A stretch of DNA of 5,898 bases, from positions 1-5,898 of the forward strand of contig JAPOYQ010000290.1 of the NCBI GenBank assembly GCA_026706505.1. The letters are read 5' to 3'. Below are positions 1 to 5,898 of this stretch, in pieces. The first letter of the stretch is position 1. Every line of letters starts with the position of its first letter. The notes beneath the pieces were generated by a model. That model was not told the origin of the DNA. It made no database searches and saw only the letters and a list, made by a program, of their open reading frames with translations. The translations under genes and the position numbers were made by a program. The DNA is from Gemmatimonadota bacterium. GTDB taxonomy: Bacteria > Latescibacterota > UBA2968 > UBA8231.

Positions 1-1
1 A

Positions 2-208
2 AAGCCCGTGCGCAAAGGCTCTAGGTATGTCGGCAAGTTGACCTTCCCACCGCTGCCGGCAGAAACCAAGTCGTTCACCCTCGAAGTAAACGACTTCATT
101 CTGGCCTTTGATCGCTTTCAAGTAGGATACGGCAATCCAGTGGAATTTACCGACTTGAAATTCCACTTCAATGTCGATCACGGAGTGCGTTGGGTGGAGA
201 ATAAGTAA
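2..208 (+). CDS. C-terminal end of an unidentified beta-rich protein (5' truncated by window edge)
   Basis: The frame is open from base 2 to a TAA at 206-208, giving the last 68 residues of a protein that starts before the window. A GTG at 8 could in principle start a 66-aa protein, but no ribosome binding site is visible before it and no signal or hydrophobic N-terminus follows. A gene tail is more likely. The fragment alternates polar and hydrophobic residues (for example SFTLEVNDFILAFDRF and FTDLKFHFNV), as in an Ig-like beta sandwich, and has no cysteine. The family is not recognised. The stop directly abuts the ATG of the next gene, which indicates the same operon. Because all genes downstream with a visible start are exported, an envelope location is a reasonable inference but is not shown by this fragment. 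Confidence 0.75.
   Translation, partial: KPVRKGSRYVGKLTFPPLPAETKSFTLEVNDFILAFDRFQVGYGNPVEFTDLKFHFNVDHGVRWVENK
196..199 (+). promoter_or_regulatory. Ribosome binding site (GGAG) for the lipoprotein gene
   Basis: GGAG lies inside the last codons of the upstream gene, nine bases before the ATG at 209. It supports 209 over the second in-frame ATG at 218, where only a weaker AAAGAG-like stretch is near. Confidence 0.6.
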
Positions 209-865
209 ATGAAAGAGATGGTGAAGTACCTCGGAGTGGCGCTGCTCGTCGGCTCGACGGCCTGTACTTTGAAATACGAGGCACTCAAGGACACCAGTTT
301 GCCCAACCCGCCGTCGGTGCCCGTCAAAATATACGTCAAGGAATTCCCAGTCGAGAGCAAGGCCAACGTAGTCGATCCGCGGACCGCCAATTCGGCTGGT
401 AGTCAGAACACCCAATACATTACTAATGCTCTCGCCAGTCAAGGAAGTCGCCTAGTACAGATCACTCGGCCTTCGCGAATCGAGGATTTGTCTGGGGCTT
501 TGTTGCGCGAACTGCGCAAGGACAAGGTGCGGATATTCACGCAGACGGATCGGGTCGAAGTGCTAGACAAAGACAGCGTGCGGCAAGTGAATAATCCCTT
601 CACGCTAGTGTCAGAGGACTCGGACGACGCCGACTTGGAAATTAGCGGCACGGCTCTGATTACCAGTCAGCGGGTGCGCAAAATATTCTCCCCGCAAACG
701 CAAAGAGTGCAGGTCGAGGTCTCAGTCAAGGATCTCAAAACCGGCAAAGTGAGCACGAAAAGCCCAGTGGATGCCGGCATTGTCATGACCTTCAACTCCA
801 GGGAGTTGGAGGAAGCTCTCGCCGTCGCCGTGGTGACCAGCCTGACGCAGAAATTGCTATTCTGA
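209..865 (+). CDS. Putative outer-membrane lipoprotein, LptE/DUF4410-like fold suspected
   Basis: This is a 218-aa protein with a lipoprotein-type N-terminus: Lys2 and Lys6, a hydrophobic run at residues 7-15, then STA-Cys19. Cys19 is the only cysteine, which fits lipidation, although Ser at the -3 position departs from the usual Leu/Val/Ile of the lipobox. After a flexible Pro/Ser-rich linker there is a strand (VKIYVKEF, near 39-46), a helix-like stretch around residues 90-105 (DLSGALLRELRKD), the segment ADLEISGTAL starting at 141, a strand ending in DLKTGKVS, and a C-terminal helix. This order, and the AD-x-x-h-x-G-T motif before a strand, resembles LptE and related small envelope lipoproteins (DUF4410, ABC auxiliary or CsgG-like lipoproteins). 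The resemblance is by eye only, and an inserted stretch after the first strand makes LptE itself doubtful. The gene starts exactly at the preceding stop and ends one base before the next start. Confidence 0.85.
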   Translation: MKEMVKYLGVALLVGSTACTLKYEALKDTSLPNPPSVPVKIYVKEFPVESKANVVDPRTANSAGSQNTQYITNALASQGSRLVQITRPSRIEDLSGALLRELRKDKVRIFTQTDRVEVLDKDSVRQVNNPFTLVSEDSDDADLEISGTALITSQRVRKIFSPQTQRVQVEVSVKDLKTGKVSTKSPVDAGIVMTFNSRELEEALAVAVVTSLTQKLLF

Positions 866-866
866 A

Positions 867-2525
867 GTGCTGGGGCTGGGCGCACTTTTGCTATTGCTCG
901 AATTCAGTCCGTGCCGTGCTGAATTAAAGACTTGGGAGGTAAACGCGGTCGATACATTCGCCTTGGGAACGACCCAAGGCGTACAGGTGCATCCAGATAG
1001 CCTCGTCATTCTGGCGCAGTTGGACGAGGATGTAAACGTGGCCTTAGGACGATTGGTGATAGACGATTTCGACAAGCCTGTGCCTCTAACCGATGGCGCG
1101 ATTGACCTCGTGCGGAGTGAGTGGATTTCGGGCACCAATCACGTGTTCGACAAGCAGTTTACCGTCGATCTCGGGCTGGACCGGGCGATCAAGCGCGTGC
1201 GAGTGCTAGCTGGTGAGACGGCGCTGAACCAGCCCGAGTATTTCATGCGTGGGTACAGGCTCGAAACAGCCACTCAAGTGGCACCGCAAGTCTGGCATCT
1301 GTTGGCAGAGCAGCCGGACAATTTCGTCCTCAATGTAGATACGAGCGCAGATTCTACTTGGGCCGCGACCGACGAGCGGGGTGAGGCGATCCCGCGCGAG
1401 GGGCGCTTCGTGCGGCTGACAATAATCCGCCAAGACCGCAGCAACTGGGTCGCCATCGGCGAGATCGAGGTGTTCGGCGTGGGCTACGCTAGCGAAGGCT
1501 TTATAGAGGATGGTTTCACCCCGCCTACCCCGGTCAACGTAGGGCAGATCCGCTGGCAAGTAGATCGCCCAGAGCGCACGGGCATTGAGTTGCAGGTGCG
1601 CGGAACTATCGCAGAGAGTGCAGAAGGGCCTTGGGGAAGCGTTGCAGCGCACACGGACGGGGAATTTTTCTACCGCGGAGACGAGCCGGTCGCGCGGTTG
1701 GCGTACCGGGCCCGGCTGACGAATTCGGCCCCCTTTGTCAGTCCGGCGCTCAAGCGCATTGCCATTGACTACGATCCAGTCTTGGTCGCCCAGCAGCTCT
1801 TGGCGGAGGTGGTCGTATCCGATTCGCTGCGCAAGGGCGAGGAAGCGACGCTGATCTACCGAGTGGAGATCGCGGCTGACGGCGATGATTACGGAGTCGA
1901 TCTCTTGCGCGTACAAGGCCCCTTGCTCAGCGTAACAGCCGTGCGCGTCGATGGCCGAGAACTCGTGCCTACAGAGGGCTACAATTGGGGTCCGACGCCG
2001 GATCGGGAGCGAATGCTGGTAGAGCTTATACCTAGTGAGCGGATCAGCGCAATGGCGACCGTCGAAATTGAAGGGCAGGCGCTCTTTGTGCGCGACAAAA
2101 CCGCCATGCGCTTTGAGGCCGGCAACAAGGCTCAAGGCGACAGAGACGGCTACGTGAACTGGCAGCAGGGGCGAGAAATGCCGGGTGCCACTTGGACGGT
2201 ACTGGCTGCGGGAACGCCGTTGCAGCTCTTGGGCGAAGTGCAGGTGGACCCGCGTCCGTTCTCTCCGTTTGCGGATGAGTTTGCGCGCTTTGCTTTTGTC
2301 GTCGGCAATATCGAAGAGGGCCGGGAAGTCGTGCTGAAAATTTACAACTTGACCGGTCGGCCGATGCGCCAGTTGGCACAGACGGGAAGCGCCCGGACCT
2401 ATCAGTTCGAGTGGGACGGCCGCGATGGAAGTGGTCGCGTTGTCGAGCCGGGGCTCTATCTGTACGAAGTTGGGATAGAAGGAAGCGATAAGGCGCGCCG
2501 AGGTACTTTTGTGGTGGCGTACTAG
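867..2525 (+). CDS. Secreted multidomain protein with discoidin-like N-terminal and FlgD/T9SS-like C-terminal domain
   Basis: This 552-aa protein starts at a GTG one base after the previous stop (TGA-A-GTG). No Shine-Dalgarno sequence is visible, so translation is probably coupled. The N-terminus is a signal peptide with likely cleavage at CRA18-E19, but it is odd: no basic residue before the hydrophobic run and Glu12 inside it. Residues about 75-204 look like a galactose-binding (F5/8 type C-like) beta sandwich, with FTVDLGLDRAIKRVRVLAG at 98-116 and the typical closing strand EIEVFG at 199-204. A beta-rich middle follows, with IRW at 228 and LKRIAIDYD at 295. Residues about 457-552 match the FlgD Ig-like fold: KIYNLTGRPMRQL, W516-DGRDGSGR, then GLYLYEV from 529 and a final basic-plus-strand ending (RRGTFVVAY). 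In FCB bacteria this fold at the extreme C-terminus often serves as a type IX secretion or surface-anchoring signal. That role is inferred here. The mature protein has no cysteine. Confidence 0.88.
   Translation: MLGLGALLLLLEFSPCRAELKTWEVNAVDTFALGTTQGVQVHPDSLVILAQLDEDVNVALGRLVIDDFDKPVPLTDGAIDLVRSEWISGTNHVFDKQFTVDLGLDRAIKRVRVLAGETALNQPEYFMRGYRLETATQVAPQVWHLLAEQPDNFVLNVDTSADSTWAATDERGEAIPREGRFVRLTIIRQDRSNWVAIGEIEVFGVGYASEGFIEDGFTPPTPVNVGQIRWQVDRPERTGIELQVRGTIAESAEGPWGSVAAHTDGEFFYRGDEPVARLAYRARLTNSAPFVSPALKRIAIDYDPVLVAQQLLAEVVVSDSLRKGEEATLIYRVEIAADGDDYGVDLLRVQGPLLSVTAVRVDGRELVPTEGYNWGPTPDRERMLVELIPSERISAMATVEIEGQALFVRDKTAMRFEAGNKAQGDRDGYVNWQQGREMPGATWTVLAAGTPLQLLGEVQVDPRPFSPFADEFARFAFVVGNIEEGREVVLKIYNLTGRPMRQLAQTGSARTYQFEWDGRDGSGRVVEPGLYLYEVGIEGSDKARRGTFVVAY
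2500..2503 (+). promoter_or_regulatory. Ribosome binding site (GAGG) deciding the TTG start at 2509
   Basis: GAGG lies five bases before the TTG at 2509, inside the 3' end of the upstream gene. No ATG or GTG in this frame would leave an intact signal peptide, so the motif and the signal peptide together select the TTG start. Confidence 0.6.
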
Positions 2526-3369
2526 CGTCCTATTGCTGGTCCTCGTCCCCCCAGTTGGCGCTGCTTTTGAATTTGTGGGACGGGGGGCTCAGAGCACAGC
2601 ATTGGGAGGGGCTTTCGCCGCCAGCATTCGGACGGCTGAGGCCGTTTGGTACAATCCGGCCGGCAACGCCCAGCAGCAAAAATGGCAGGCTGGCACGACT
2701 CACGCGTTGCTCTATCCCGGGTTGGACCAGAGTCCATCCCTAAACGGCTTGTCGGTAACCGGGCCCTTGCGGGGCGGCGGCTTCCAACTGGGCCTCTCGT
2801 TTCTCGGTGTCGACGGCTGGCGCGAAGAAGTGATTGCCTTGGGCTATGGGCGGCCGTTGCATGAGCGCTTCGCCTTGGGCGGCGGCTTGCGCACCAGCGC
2901 TTGGAAAGCTGGCGATCTGTCGCACCGGGCTTGGCATCTCGATGTAGGTGCAACTTGGGAAGTGGGTTTCATACACCCGTGGGCGTACCTGCGCTTGGCG
3001 TTGGTCGCCAAAGGCTTAAACGGCGCAAATATCGCCGCGGGTGGCCAAGCCGCAGGCAAAGAAAAGCCGGTCGTAATTGCGGCGGCCTTGCTCAATTTGG
3101 TGGGGCGAGAAGTCCTGCTCGACATTATGCGCCGCGATGGGCGAACCGAGTTCAGGGCGGGGTTCGAGACGCGGACGGTGAGCCTCAACGGCGCTCGGTT
3201 CCGCATGGGCGGGGCCGCTGTTGGTTCGGATTTTGACGAGAGAGAGCTCAACGTGGGGCTTGGCCACAACTATAAGCAATGGCATTTCGATTATGCTTAT
3301 TCATACCCCCTGCACCTCTCCGGCTATGGAGGCGTGCATCGGTTCAGCGTTGGTTATCGCCAGCACTGA
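2509..3369 (+). CDS. PorV/PorQ-family outer-membrane beta-barrel protein
   Basis: This 286-aa protein begins at a TTG that overlaps the last 17 bases of the preceding gene in another frame. The first residues (MWWRTSVLLLVLVPPVGAA) form a signal peptide cleaved near residue 18 or 19. Just after it comes the hallmark of PorV/PorQ and FadL-like barrels: G-x-x-x-ALGGAFAAS with AVWYNPAGNA, residues 24-54, where Asn49-Pro50-Ala51-Gly52 is the conserved turn. The rest alternates glycine-rich amphipathic strands (GGFQLGLSFLGV, HLDVGATWEV, FRAGFETRTV). It ends in GGVHRFSVGYRQH, close to the HRFSLGYRF-like final strand usual in this family. At 286 aa it is somewhat short for PorV. PorV shuttles type IX cargo and PorQ belongs to the attachment complex, but many family members outside Bacteroidota have no known role. 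Overlap with the FlgD-domain gene suggests the two products work together. No cysteine is present. Confidence 0.87.
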   Translation: MWWRTSVLLLVLVPPVGAAFEFVGRGAQSTALGGAFAASIRTAEAVWYNPAGNAQQQKWQAGTTHALLYPGLDQSPSLNGLSVTGPLRGGGFQLGLSFLGVDGWREEVIALGYGRPLHERFALGGGLRTSAWKAGDLSHRAWHLDVGATWEVGFIHPWAYLRLALVAKGLNGANIAAGGQAAGKEKPVVIAAALLNLVGREVLLDIMRRDGRTEFRAGFETRTVSLNGARFRMGGAAVGSDFDERELNVGLGHNYKQWHFDYAYSYPLHLSGYGGVHRFSVGYRQH

Positions 3370-3421
3370 GTTGGAATGCGACTGAAGACAGAATCTCTAC
3401 TACTGAATGAGGATAGCTGCC
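3370..3421 (+). other. Short intergenic gap; no convincing promoter or terminator
   Basis: This 52-base gap is the only clear intergenic stretch in the window. No stem-loop followed by a T-run is visible after the PorV-like stop. TTGGAA at 3371-3376 with TCTCTA seventeen bases downstream is too poor a match to call a promoter, and no Bacteroidota-type TAnnTTTG box is present. The gap does hold the ribosome binding site of the next gene. Read-through from the upstream genes is the simplest reading. Confidence 0.5.
3409..3412 (+). promoter_or_regulatory. Ribosome binding site (GAGG) for the large envelope protein
   Basis: GAGG is placed nine bases before the ATG at 3422. It overlaps an alternative in-frame ATG at 3407, which sits directly after an in-frame TGA and has no upstream purine-rich motif. 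This favours 3422. Confidence 0.6.
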
Positions 3422-5898
3422 ATGAGTAATGCGATAAAAAGCTTGGTGAGGACCGCGCTACTAGCGTTTGTCGGATTGGGTATGCTGGGTGCCGAAGCCG
3501 AAGCGCAGACTTTTCTGCGCAACCGGGAGTTCCTCAACCTCGGCCATCCCGAACCGTATTTGAACTACGGGCGCAAGGAGTACGATCCCTATCCTTCGGT
3601 GATCAACGCACGCAATCGCTACGACCGCTTAGGCAACTACCTGTCGCGCGGTTTCAATGTCTTCTCTTGGGAATTTTCCCGCCCTGGGGAAAGCAATATC
3701 AACACCCGTACCGCCAACTACTTAGGATGGTTCGCCAACTTGGTGATGCTCAACGACTCGTACAAGGGCTGGAACTACCGAGTGACCTTGGGCGAGGACA
3801 TCCGCGCTAAGTTTTCAGATCTGACCTTTAGCGACCCGCGCTTCTATGGCATCTTGCTCGACGGCGCTTCCTCGGACAACAGATTCACCCTGATGCTGAG
3901 CCAAGGCGGCGACATGTTGGGGGCTGCCAAGTTTACGACCTTCAAGGCGACTAGGGAGACCTCGCCGGTGTTGATCTTTGGTGGCCACTGGGAGACCAAG
4001 CTGGGTAACGTGCTGCGTATGGGCGCCACGTACTTCAATCAGCACATGGCCAATACTGCCGATGAGAGCGGCTCCTTTCTCAAGGGCGACACCCCCTACA
4101 GCATGCTGCCGCCCTCTTTTATCGAAGTCATTATCGAAGACGATTCGCCCGACGATCTAGGCCGGACGGCCACCGTCTATGACGTAGATGTGGTAGTCAT
4201 CGGCGAGTCGCAGGGGCAGCGGGTGCGTCTGACTAGCATTGAAGGCGATCCCGAGTACGACTCGAGCCTGAAGATGATCGATCCCGTTGGCGGGGCCGAG
4301 GGTGGACTGCTCGTAGCTGGCGGAGATCAAGTGGTCTTCCGCTTTCAAATGCCGCAATTCAACCTGCCGGATGCCTCGGAGTACTCGGCCGATCCCGATG
4401 GCTTTGCGCCGGGGCTGACGATGAAATCCGTGCGCTTCTTGGCCGATGTCGAGGGCGACTATCGCATTTTGGTGCGCCAACAGCACTTGTTCTTTGACCA
4501 GCGGGCCCACCAAAAGAACGTGGACAAAGTGGCTGGCGGGGACGACAGATACGCTCCGGGTGGCAGGAGCTACGTCAATCCTTTTACTGGGCTAAAAGGC
4601 GACGACGCAACCAAACCGCTCGAAGATGTGCTAGTAGAAAATCCCGACGCCTTCCAGCACTGGCCGGTGGTGCCGGATCCGACATTTACTCAGGCGCAGC
4701 CGTTTTTGCAATACAAGTGGGATCTGCTCGATCCGACCCGGGTAGGCTATACGGTCCTGCGCTCCGACGGCAGCGATTCGGGCCGCAAGGTGGTCGAGTT
4801 CGACTACGGCATCCCCACTGGTCAGGCGCTCTACGGGTTGGACTGGGACTTAAGTCTCAAAGGGCTAAAAGTAAAGGGCGAGTTAGTCGCCAATCCCCAG
4901 TACTTTCTCTTCCCAGTGGGCAGCAATGCCGGCAAGCGCTTTGACAAGCGGGCCCTCGGCTATTTCATCACGGCCCAAAAGGAAGTAGGCCCGATCGAGA
5001 TAGGCGGCGAAGTTTTCAATCTAGATCCGGACTACAGCGGCAACTACGACAGCATTCGTGGCGGCGTACCCTTCTTTAGCGACGATTGCTTTGTGTGTCC
5101 ACAGATGCAGGAAATGTTTGTCATGACCGATAATGACGACAACGATCAGTGGCCAGACGAGATGATCAACGAACTGCCCAGTGCGGAGAAGTCGGATTCG
5201 GGCATTTTCCCCGGCTTGGACGAAAACAACGACCTAATCCCGGACAGCGATCAGAATTTCAATGGTATCCCCGACTGGACCGAGCCGATCCTCTTTTACG
5301 ATGCCGACCCGCCGGAATTCATCTACGGCATCGACTTCAACAACAATGGCGTAGTCGATTACCGCGAAAACGACGCATTGCCCGACTATCCATACCCACG
5401 GGACCGCCGGGGGGCTCACTTGGTAACCACCAAGAAAGGCTTGGGGCGTTGGGGCAAATGGGCTTCTGTCGGCTATTACACTATGAAGGAGCCGGCTGGC
5501 GGAAGCAAGGCCAAGGCCATCTACGCCCGCTACGAGCACAACTTCACCTCGCCCTATCTAGGGAAAGTTCGCATCAACGAGGACATTAAGCAGGTCCAAG
5601 ACGATATCCGCGACGACGTGTACGTCTGGGAAGACGTGGGTTTTACCCAGCGGATACCTAGCCCCGTCCCGCACTTGAAAGGCCCGATGATTGAGGCGCG
5701 GGATCTCAATTCCCAGGTTTTTCCTCCGGATGTCGATCCGCTGAACATGCGCAATAGCTTGGTCAACACCTTGTTCATCAGCTCGGCCTTTAGGCAATTT
5801 TCCAACCTCAATGTCGTCAACAGTGTCCAGTGGATCCGCAACAGCCAAGCCGAGGACGAGTTCGACGATGGCACCCAACAGGAAGCCGGAGTGCTCTC
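3422..5898 (+). CDS. Large secreted, probably outer-membrane protein with calcium-binding-like loops (3' truncated by window edge)
   Basis: The frame runs without a stop from ATG 3422 through the window end, giving 825 complete codons; the C-terminus is outside. A clear signal peptide is present: Lys6 and Arg10, hydrophobic core 12-23, AEA28-Q29 cleavage. Residues about 100-220 show barrel-like alternating strands (YRVTLGEDIRAKF, RFTLMLSQGGD). Residues about 233-355 look like an inserted beta sandwich (FIEVIIEDDSPDD to DYRILVRQ). Further amphipathic strands follow, for example near 468-498 and 511-538. Residues 570-649 carry three Asp/Asn-rich loops: DNDDNDQWPDE at 570, DENNDLIPDSDQNFNGIPD at 600-618 (thrombospondin type 3-like), and DFNNNGVVDYRE at 638-649, which has the ligand spacing of an EF-hand loop. 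More barrel-like strands follow (AIYARYEHNF). Cys556 and Cys559 form the only cysteine pair. The family is not recognised; an outer-membrane barrel with periplasmic or surface insertions is the inference. It follows the PorV-like gene after 52 bases, same strand. Confidence 0.88.
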   Translation, partial: MSNAIKSLVRTALLAFVGLGMLGAEAEAQTFLRNREFLNLGHPEPYLNYGRKEYDPYPSVINARNRYDRLGNYLSRGFNVFSWEFSRPGESNINTRTANYLGWFANLVMLNDSYKGWNYRVTLGEDIRAKFSDLTFSDPRFYGILLDGASSDNRFTLMLSQGGDMLGAAKFTTFKATRETSPVLIFGGHWETKLGNVLRMGATYFNQHMANTADESGSFLKGDTPYSMLPPSFIEVIIEDDSPDDLGRTATVYDVDVVVIGESQGQRVRLTSIEGDPEYDSSLKMIDPVGGAEGGLLVAGGDQVVFRFQMPQFNLPDASEYSADPDGFAPGLTMKSVRFLADVEGDYRILVRQQHLFFDQRAHQKNVDKVAGGDDRYAPGGRSYVNPFTGLKGDDATKPLEDVLVENPDAFQHWPVVPDPTFTQAQPFLQYKWDLLDPTRVGYTVLRSDGSDSGRKVVEFDYGIPTGQALYGLDWDLSLKGLKVKGELVANPQYFLFPVGSNAGKRFDKRALGYFITAQKEVGPIEIGGEVFNLDPDYSGNYDSIRGGVPFFSDDCFVCPQMQEMFVMTDNDDNDQWPDEMINELPSAEKSDSGIFPGLDENNDLIPDSDQNFNGIPDWTEPILFYDADPPEFIYGIDFNNNGVVDYRENDALPDYPYPRDRRGAHLVTTKKGLGRWGKWASVGYYTMKEPAGGSKAKAIYARYEHNFTSPYLGKVRINEDIKQVQDDIRDDVYVWEDVGFTQRIPSPVPHLKGPMIEARDLNSQVFPPDVDPLNMRNSLVNTLFISSAFRQFSNLNVVNSVQWIRNSQAEDEFDDGTQQEAGVL
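5129..5368 (+). other. Tandem calcium-binding-like loops within the large protein
   Basis: This encodes residues 570-649 of the large protein. Three acidic/asparagine loops follow one another. The third, DFNNNGVVDYRE, has D-x-N-x-N-G-x-x-D-x-x-E, the full ligand pattern of an EF-hand or dockerin loop. The second has the D-x-N-x-N-G-I-P-D pattern of thrombospondin type 3 repeats. The first is a looser version, with Gln in place of the usual Gly. Calcium binding is inferred from these patterns. Confidence 0.7.

Noticed and set aside
1206..2135. A 309-codon open frame on the minus strand inside the 552-aa gene.
   Set aside because: It is codon-aligned with the sense gene, so its stops would arise only from sense codons TTA, CTA and TCA, which are rare in this GC-rich gene. 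The product is rich in scattered Cys, His and Arg with no domain or export signal, while the sense frame has clear domains.
3371..3399. Possible promoter TTGGAA with a 17-base spacer to TCTCTA.
   Set aside because: The downstream box is a poor match to TATAAT and also not a Bacteroidota-type box; the sigma factor preference of the organism is unknown.
3381..3407. Direct repeat ACTGAA at 3381-3386 and 3402-3407, 21 bases apart (two helical turns).
   Set aside because: A repeated six-mer within about 50 bases is expected by chance in roughly a quarter of such stretches, and no palindrome or further copy supports an operator.
5087..5098. CFVC considered as a haem c or thioredoxin-type motif.
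   Set aside because: No His follows the second cysteine and no thioredoxin fold context is visible, so only a disulfide or metal site remains plausible.
5149..5589. A 146-codon plus-strand frame overlapping the large gene.
   Set aside because: It gives an Arg/Gln/Pro-rich composition typical of an out-of-frame reading of GC-rich coding sequence, and it overlaps the calcium-loop region that is meaningful in the main frame.
5554..5878. Two overlapping minus-strand frames of about 106 codons near the window end.
   Set aside because: Both lie opposite the large plus-strand gene, whose frame is continuous, strand-patterned and preceded by a ribosome binding site. The minus-strand products show no recognisable feature.
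3422..5898. Identity as SprA, the giant T9SS translocon.
   Set aside because: Size and neighbourhood are suggestive, but I recognise no SprA-specific motif in the visible 825 residues, so the name was not assigned.

Overview
The window reads as a chromosomal stretch from an uncultivated Gram-negative bacterium, probably of the FCB superphylum or a neighbouring phylum; Latescibacterota, Zixibacteria or Gemmatimonadota-like lineages are a guess. The reasons are a PorV/PorQ-type outer-membrane barrel, a surface protein ending in a FlgD/type-IX-secretion-like Ig domain, export signals on every gene whose start is visible, and a very large envelope protein with aspartate/asparagine-rich calcium-binding loops. 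No RNA gene, mobile element, CRISPR array or phage gene was seen.

Layout, all on the + strand: (1) 2-208, the C-terminal end of an unidentified beta-rich protein whose start lies outside the window; (2) 209-865, a putative lipoprotein starting directly at the preceding stop; (3) 867-2525, a 552-aa secreted protein with a galactose-binding/discoidin-like front part, a beta-rich middle and a FlgD-like C-terminal domain; (4) 2509-3369, a 286-aa PorV/PorQ-like barrel whose TTG start lies inside the end of gene 3; (5) a 52-base gap; (6) 3422 to the window edge, the first 825 codons of a large secreted, probably outer-membrane protein, still open at the edge.

Genes 1 to 4 are packed with gaps of 0 or 1 base or a 17-base overlap, so they are very probably one transcript with translational coupling. 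Gene 5 has its own ribosome binding site after a short gap and probably belongs to the same unit, although a separate promoter cannot be excluded. The shared theme is cell-envelope and surface biogenesis. A FlgD-type C-terminal domain next to a PorV-like barrel recalls type IX secretion, where C-terminal domains of that fold are recognised by the PorV shuttle. Whether that is the function here is inference. No PorU, PorT, PorK-N or SprA signature was identified in the visible sequence.

The genes are ordinary-looking coding sequence of moderately high GC. The best candidates for something undescribed are the large protein at 3422 onward (three tandem calcium-binding-like loops and the only cysteine pair among the mature proteins here) and the tightly coupled gene pair 3/4.
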